From contig NZ_JAJJNF010000008.1 in the NCBI RefSeq assembly GCF_021245805.1, positions 156,305 to 220,304 of the forward strand: DNA of 64,000 bases, written 5' to 3'. The notes below the pieces were generated by a model. It saw nothing but the letters and a program-made list of their open reading frames with translations, did no database searches and had not been told where the DNA came from. The translations under genes were made by a program, and so were the position numbers. This DNA is from Mangrovimonas futianensis (GTDB lineage: Bacteria; Bacteroidota; Bacteroidia; Flavobacteriales; Flavobacteriaceae). Below are positions 59,766 through 64,000 of this stretch, one piece after another; position 1 is the first letter of the stretch, and every line of letters starts with the position of its first letter.

Positions 59766-61676
59766 ATGAGTAAAATTATTGGAATCGACTTAGGAACCAC
59801 CAACTCATGCGTTTCAGTAATGGAAGGTAATGAACCAGTGGTAATCCCTAACGCAGAAGGTAAGCGTACCACACCATCTGTAATCGCTTTTGTTGAAGGA
59901 GGCGAGATTAAAGTTGGTGATCCAGCAAAACGTCAGGCAGTAACCAATCCACATAAAACGGTTTACTCCATTAAGCGTTTTATGGGTAACAAATATTCTG
60001 AATCTCAAAGAGAGGCAGAACGCGTACCATATAAAGTAGTAAAAGGTGACAACGATACACCTAGAGTAGATATTGATGGTCGTTTGTATACACCTCAAGA
60101 GTTGTCAGCTATGATTCTTCAAAAAATGAAGAAAACGGCTGAAGATTATTTAGGACAAGATGTAAGTGAAGCAGTTATTACTGTTCCAGCTTACTTTAAT
60201 GACTCACAACGTCAAGCTACAAAAGAAGCTGGTGAGATTGCAGGATTAAAAGTTAGAAGAATTATCAATGAACCTACTGCAGCTGCTTTAGCATATGGTT
60301 TAGATAAAAAAGGATCTGATCAAAAAATTGTAGTATTTGACTTTGGTGGTGGTACTCATGACGTGTCTATCCTAGAATTAGGAGACGGTGTATTTGAAGT
60401 ATTAGCAACTGATGGTGATACCCACTTGGGAGGTGATGACGTTGATGAGAAAATTATCAACTGGCTAGCAGATGAGTTTAAATCTGAAGAGGATATGGAC
60501 TTACGTAAAGACGCTATGGCTTTACAACGTCTTAAAGAAGCTGCTGAAAAGGCTAAGATTGAATTGTCTTCTTCATCTCAAACTGAAATCAACTTGCCTT
60601 ATATCACAGCGACGGCTAGTGGACCTAAACACTTGGTAAGAACTTTAACTCGTGCTAAGTTTGAGCAATTGATTGATGATTTGGTGAAGAGAACCATCAC
60701 ACCATGTGAGAAAGCAATGAAAGCTGCTGGTTTAAGCAAAAATGATATTGATGAAATCATCTTAGTAGGTGGTTCTACACGTATCCCTGCTGTTCAAGAA
60801 GCAGTTGAAAACTTCTTCGGAAAAAAACCAAGTAAAGGGGTTAACCCAGATGAGGTAGTTGCTGTGGGAGCAGGAATTCAAGGAGGTGTCTTAACTGGAG
60901 ATGTTAAGGATGTACTATTATTAGATGTTACTCCATTATCATTAGGTATTGAAACTATGGGTAATGTGATGACCAGATTGATAGAGTCAAACACAACCAT
61001 TCCTACTAAGAAATCACAAGTTTTCTCAACGGCTGCAGATAATCAGCCATCAGTAGAAATTCACGTGTTGCAAGGTGAAAGACCTATGGCGGCAGACAAT
61101 AAGACCATCGGACGTTTCCATTTGGATGGTATTCCACCAGCACCAAGAGGAATGCCTCAAATTGAAGTGACCTTTGATATTGATGCCAACGGTATTATTC
61201 ATGTCTCTGCTACAGATAAAGCATCTGGTAAGTCTCAAGATATTCGTATTGAAGCGTCTTCAGGATTAACCGAAGATGAAATCCAAAGAATGAAGCAAGA
61301 AGCAGAAGCAAATGCAGATGCAGATGCTAAGGCTAAGGAAACTGCTGAAAAATTGAACAGTGCCGATGCTATGATTTTCCAAACAGAAAAGCAACTTAAA
61401 GAATTTGGTGATAAATTATCTGCTGATAAAAAACAACCAATTGAAGATGCTTTAGCTGAATTGAAAACTGCATATGAATCTAAAGACTTGGCTCAAATAG
61501 ATCCAGCTTTAGAGAAAATCAATGAAGCTTGGAAAGTAGCCAGTGAAGAAATGTACAAAGCGCAACAAGATGCTCAAGCCAATGGAACTGCAGATGCCCA
61601 ACCGGAAGGAAACCAAGGAGGGGAGAGCAACCAAGGTAGTGATGTAGAAGACGTAGACTTTGAAGAAGTCAAGTAG
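59766..61676 (+). CDS. dnaK: Molecular chaperone DnaK (Hsp70)
   Basis: 636 aa. Nucleotide-binding domain with I-G-I-D-L-G-T-T-N-S-C-V, V-F-D-F-G-G-G-T-H-D-V-S and V-G-G-S-T-R-I-P (1-385); substrate domain with the D-V-T-P-L-S-L-G-I-E-T segment; helical lid and the acidic C-terminal tail ending E-E-V-K. It folds and protects proteins with DnaJ and GrpE, neither of which is adjacent. The last 16 nt of the coding tail are duplicated just after the stop with a 31-nt core in between (see 61654-61716). A terminator follows at 61748. Confidence 0.98.
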   Translation: MSKIIGIDLGTTNSCVSVMEGNEPVVIPNAEGKRTTPSVIAFVEGGEIKVGDPAKRQAVTNPHKTVYSIKRFMGNKYSESQREAERVPYKVVKGDNDTPRVDIDGRLYTPQELSAMILQKMKKTAEDYLGQDVSEAVITVPAYFNDSQRQATKEAGEIAGLKVRRIINEPTAAALAYGLDKKGSDQKIVVFDFGGGTHDVSILELGDGVFEVLATDGDTHLGGDDVDEKIINWLADEFKSEEDMDLRKDAMALQRLKEAAEKAKIELSSSSQTEINLPYITATASGPKHLVRTLTRAKFEQLIDDLVKRTITPCEKAMKAAGLSKNDIDEIILVGGSTRIPAVQEAVENFFGKKPSKGVNPDEVVAVGAGIQGGVLTGDVKDVLLLDVTPLSLGIETMGNVMTRLIESNTTIPTKKSQVFSTAADNQPSVEIHVLQGERPMAADNKTIGRFHLDGIPPAPRGMPQIEVTFDIDANGIIHVSATDKASGKSQDIRIEASSGLTEDEIQRMKQEAEANADADAKAKETAEKLNSADAMIFQTEKQLKEFGDKLSADKKQPIEDALAELKTAYESKDLAQIDPALEKINEAWKVASEEMYKAQQDAQANGTADAQPEGNQGGESNQGSDVEDVDFEEVK

Positions 61677-61716
61677 CCTGTCTTGAGCGAAGTCGAAAGA
61701 TAGACTTTGAAGAAGT
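61654..61716. repeat. Insertion/duplication at the dnaK 3' end
   Basis: TAGACTTTGAAGAAGT occurs at 61654-61669 and again at 61701-61716, exactly. Between them is a 31-nt core (61670-61700) containing CTTGAGCGAAGTCGAAAG. The first copy plus the first 7 nt of the core (CAAGTAG) encode F-E-E-V-K-stop. The second copy followed by GAAATAA encodes the same F-E-E-V-K-stop, probably the ancestral end. Confidence 0.7.
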
Positions 61717-61747
61717 GAAATAATCACTGAGAATTGATAAAAATTAT

Positions 61748-61785
61748 AAAAGCCAAAATACTTTAATAGGTATTTTGGCTTTTTT
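61748..61785 (+). terminator. Rho-independent terminator after dnaK
   Basis: Perfect 14-bp stem (AAAAGCCAAAATAC at 61748-61761 with GTATTTTGGCTTTT at 61770-61783), 8-nt loop, and a T tract. Confidence 0.9.
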
Positions 61786-61980
61786 GTTTTGATTTTTAAA
61801 AAAAAATGTTAAATTCGTAATCCTTTGTTAATAAATGTTAGGAGTTTATAATTGGTAGAATATGGAAATTTTACTTTTTTAAACTCTTACAATCCCTAAG
61901 ATAAGACAGATATTCTGAATTTTTTTAGTTATCTCGATAAAGATTAATAGCTATAAAACTGGTTTCCTAAGACCTAATAT

Positions 61981-62072
61981 ATTAATCCCAAACTACCTGT
62001 TTTCATTATGACTTTTGTTAGGACAATTACTTATTAGTCCCAAACTATTCATTTTCATTATGACTTTTGTTA
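61981..62072 (+). repeat. Two 40-nt direct repeats upstream of the secreted repeat protein
   Basis: Copies at 61981-62020 and 62033-62072 (52-nt period) match at about 35 of 40 positions by eye. Each has TCCCAAACTA near the start and the exact block TTTTCATTATGACTTTTGTTA at the end. They lie 34-125 nt before the ATG at 62106, so they probably form tandem promoters or regulator sites. The rest of the 429-nt gap after dnaK shows nothing else besides the terminator. Confidence 0.6.
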
Positions 62073-62105
62073 TAAACAATGTGCTATTAATCAACAAAAG
62101 TAATC

Positions 62106-64000
62106 ATGAAAAATTCTACCCGGCCTTCGTGGCTATTATTTAAAAAGACTCTCATTCAAAGAGTTTTTTATTGTTTCTTATTTTTTGGAGCTTTTTTATT
62201 TTCAGGTAATCAGTTGTATGCTCAGTGTTCGGAGCCTCAATGTCAAGCAGATCCTGCTGGAAATGGACCGAGCCCATGTGAGGCTAAACTTTACTGCTCC
62301 AACAGTAGTTCTACTACTAATGGAATTATAGCTTGTACACAAGCTGCCGATACAGATGGTTGTGGAGTTACAACCACAACTCCAATTGCAAATTTTCCTA
62401 ATTCTGGGTATTTATCATTGTTCTCAAATCAAATTCCAGCTAATGAATCAAGTTGTTATATTGATCCAGATGATGGTCAGCCATATGATTATGTGCAGTG
62501 GATAAAGTTTGCCACTCCTGAGTTTATTAACTCCGTCAAATTACAAGGTGTAGGACAAATGGAGGCATGGACCGTATTTTATGCGGGTTCATCAGCCCCT
62601 CAAGATGTTACGAATCCGGTTGGAGACTGTAATAGCCTTATTGCTTCTTTAGATTATGTTGAAGGTGCCTGTAGTAATCAAAACCAATGGAAAACATGGA
62701 TAAATGAAGATGCTGTTGTGCAAGCTGGAGTAGTCAATGTTTATTACATAGCTTTATTTTATAACCAATCAAGTGTTGAAAATGGTGGAGACATTAATTT
62801 TAAAACTAAGGATTGTGATAGTATTGATTTCTGTGTACCTGAAGTAGAATGTCCTCAAACAGATTTAACTTTTTGTGAAGGAAGTGGAGATGATAGTGAT
62901 AATGGTGCTATTGAAACTTGGTTGAATGGTTTTACAAATAATGATTGTGGAAATGCATTATCTTGGACTTTAACAGGCGAAGGTATCAATACAGCGTTTG
63001 ATGGATTTGCTTCAACTATAGCAGGTTTAGCAGCAGGAACCTATACCTTGACTAACTCCTTGGTAAATGGAAGTGGAGGAACAATAACTTCCTGTTCAGC
63101 TAATATTATAATTTACGACAACCCAGTACCAACAGCCGTCGATCTAGCCTTATGCGATCAGGGCGTTATACAGGCAACCTTCGACCTTAGTACAGCCATT
63201 ACAAACGACGGTGGGGGAACAATTAGTTTCCACAACACTCAAGCAACAGCAGATAGCGGTGCACTCCCGATAGGCAATCCTACTGTATTCTTTTCTGTTT
63301 TTCAAAATAAAACAATCTATGTTCGTAGCGAGGTTGACAATGGTAACGGTAATGTTTGCTATGGCACAACAGAGTTCGATCTTACTATATATATAAATCC
63401 ATTCCCCGAAGCAAACAACTTAGAACTTTGTGAGGAGGAAGAAGGCAAAGCGACCTTCGACCTTACATCAGCCATTACTGATAACGGTGGTGGAACTCTA
63501 AGTTACCATTTATCATTGGCGGATGCACAAAATGACGAAAGCGCTATTGGTACACCAGCAAGTTATTTATCTGCTGATGATATTATATATGTGCGTAGTG
63601 AATCTGACAAAGGTGACGGTAATATATGCGTCGGAACTACGGAATTCAATATTACAGTGAACGACAACCCAGAGCCATCTGTTGGTGATGCGTCAGACTG
63701 TGAGGGCGAGGACATCACCTTGGACGGTCCTTCCGGTTATGTAGGTTACAGTTGGAGTTTTGGTGGATCAGAGGTAGGAACTTCCGAAGATTTAACGATA
63801 ACTGGAGCGACTTCGGCAGATGCTGGTGTTTATACATTAACGGTGACTGATAATAATGGTTGTTCTGGAAGTGATACTGCAACGGTTACGGTCTACGACA
63901 ACCCAGAGCCATCTGTTGGTGATGCGTCAGACTGTGAGGGCGAGGACATCACCTTGGACGGTCCTTCCGGTTATGTAGGTTACAGTTGGAGTTTTGGTGG
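62106..64000 (+). CDS. Large secreted repeat protein, adhesin-like (partial, continues past right edge)
   Basis: The frame is open from ATG 62106 to the window end (631 codons seen). Signal peptide R-V-F-Y-C-F-L-F-F-G-A-F-L-F-S ending near L-Y-A-Q. Next a Cys-rich region of about 200 residues, then tandem Ig/PKD-like modules: A-T-F-D-L-S-T-A-I-T-N-D-G-G-G-T (twice, with I-Y-V-R-S-E) and a module starting D-N-P-E-P-S-V-G-D-A-S-D. The last module repeats with a 234-bp period. Proteins of this build in flavobacteria normally end in a type IX sorting domain and act in adhesion or gliding. That end is outside the window. Confidence 0.85.
   Translation, partial: MKNSTRPSWLLFKKTLIQRVFYCFLFFGAFLFSGNQLYAQCSEPQCQADPAGNGPSPCEAKLYCSNSSSTTNGIIACTQAADTDGCGVTTTTPIANFPNSGYLSLFSNQIPANESSCYIDPDDGQPYDYVQWIKFATPEFINSVKLQGVGQMEAWTVFYAGSSAPQDVTNPVGDCNSLIASLDYVEGACSNQNQWKTWINEDAVVQAGVVNVYYIALFYNQSSVENGGDINFKTKDCDSIDFCVPEVECPQTDLTFCEGSGDDSDNGAIETWLNGFTNNDCGNALSWTLTGEGINTAFDGFASTIAGLAAGTYTLTNSLVNGSGGTITSCSANIIIYDNPVPTAVDLALCDQGVIQATFDLSTAITNDGGGTISFHNTQATADSGALPIGNPTVFFSVFQNKTIYVRSEVDNGNGNVCYGTTEFDLTIYINPFPEANNLELCEEEEGKATFDLTSAITDNGGGTLSYHLSLADAQNDESAIGTPASYLSADDIIYVRSESDKGDGNICVGTTEFNITVNDNPEPSVGDASDCEGEDITLDGPSGYVGYSWSFGGSEVGTSEDLTITGATSADAGVYTLTVTDNNGCSGSDTATVTVYDNPEPSVGDASDCEGEDITLDGPSGYVGYSWSFG
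63661..64000 (+). repeat. 234-bp tandem repeat within the secreted protein gene
   Basis: Positions 63661-63766 and 63895-64000 appear identical over 106 nt by eye, at a spacing of 234 bp (78 codons). The second unit is cut by the window edge, so more units probably follow. Near-identity at DNA level points to recent unit duplication or gene conversion. Confidence 0.8.

Noticed and set aside
1..64000. CRISPR array, IS element, phage or plasmid genes
   Set aside because: No regularly spaced repeats with unique spacers, no transposase, integrase or phage structural proteins were seen.

Overview
This 64 kb window is chromosomal DNA from a member of the Bacteroidota, most likely a Flavobacteriaceae species. 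The DNA is AT-rich. Promoters follow the Bacteroidota form TTTG-N19-TAnnTTTG, and Shine-Dalgarno sequences are mostly absent. The gene content is typical of that family: a one-protein hybrid two-component regulator (HTCS), lineage-specific small families (CCC-motif membrane protein, DUF2752, DUF3108, DUF6952), LytTR and Lrp regulators, a DsbD protein, an NhaC antiporter, TSP3-repeat and collagen-like lipoproteins, and at the right edge a giant secreted repeat protein of the type exported by the type IX system. I see no phage, plasmid, IS element or CRISPR array.

Layout. 1-5 kb: a partial secreted protein, an M28 peptidase lipoprotein, small membrane proteins, an Smr-domain protein and a TSP3 lipoprotein. 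5-9 kb: cysteine desulfurase, universal stress protein, an outer-membrane barrel, an SDR oxidoreductase and tRNA-Ser(TGA). 9-13.7 kb: a succinate/acetyl-CoA transferase divergent from an AraC regulator, a nitroreductase and a DegT aminotransferase. 13.7-21.4 kb: an HTCS regulator, a ScyD/ScyE-like lipoprotein and two paralogous two-domain cupredoxin-like lipoproteins. 21.4-29.4 kb (minus strand): ribB, lptF/G, lolA, ftsK and dgkA, then DUF6952, thioredoxin and peroxiredoxin. 29.6-35 kb: NhaC, a PLP gamma-lyase-type enzyme divergent from an Lrp regulator, a CPBP protease and lpdA. 35-41 kb: a frameshifted TlpA-like lipoprotein, a LytS/LytTR pair, a lone MotA/ExbB-like protein, a GYF-like protein and an aldose epimerase. 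41-50.5 kb: pabB, tilS, dsbD, adenine deaminase, a DASS transporter and yifB/comM. 50.5-54.8 kb: a duplicated polytopic membrane protein family with one dead copy, coupled to an orphan histidine kinase, then an RluA-type pseudouridine synthase and a four-helix bundle protein. 54.8-64 kb: panB, an NTF2-like protein, a Bcr/CflA transporter, sdaA, a collagen-like lipoprotein, dnaK and the start of the secreted repeat protein.

Most of the window is housekeeping. The parts most worth a second look are: (1) a TlpA-like lipoprotein split exactly at an in-phase A AAA AAG heptamer; (2) two intact copies and one decayed copy of a polytopic membrane protein translationally coupled to a kinase with no partner; (3) a 47-bp insertion/duplication at the 3' end of dnaK that rebuilds the EEVK terminus; (4) nested inverted repeats and an orphan terminator in the aldose epimerase-pabB gap; (5) the HTCS/ScyD/cupredoxin-lipoprotein cluster; (6) a RibBA whose GTP cyclohydrolase half has lost its zinc and catalytic residues; and (7) two genes, tilS and ribB, with a -7 box exactly 4 nt before the ATG, implying leaderless transcripts.
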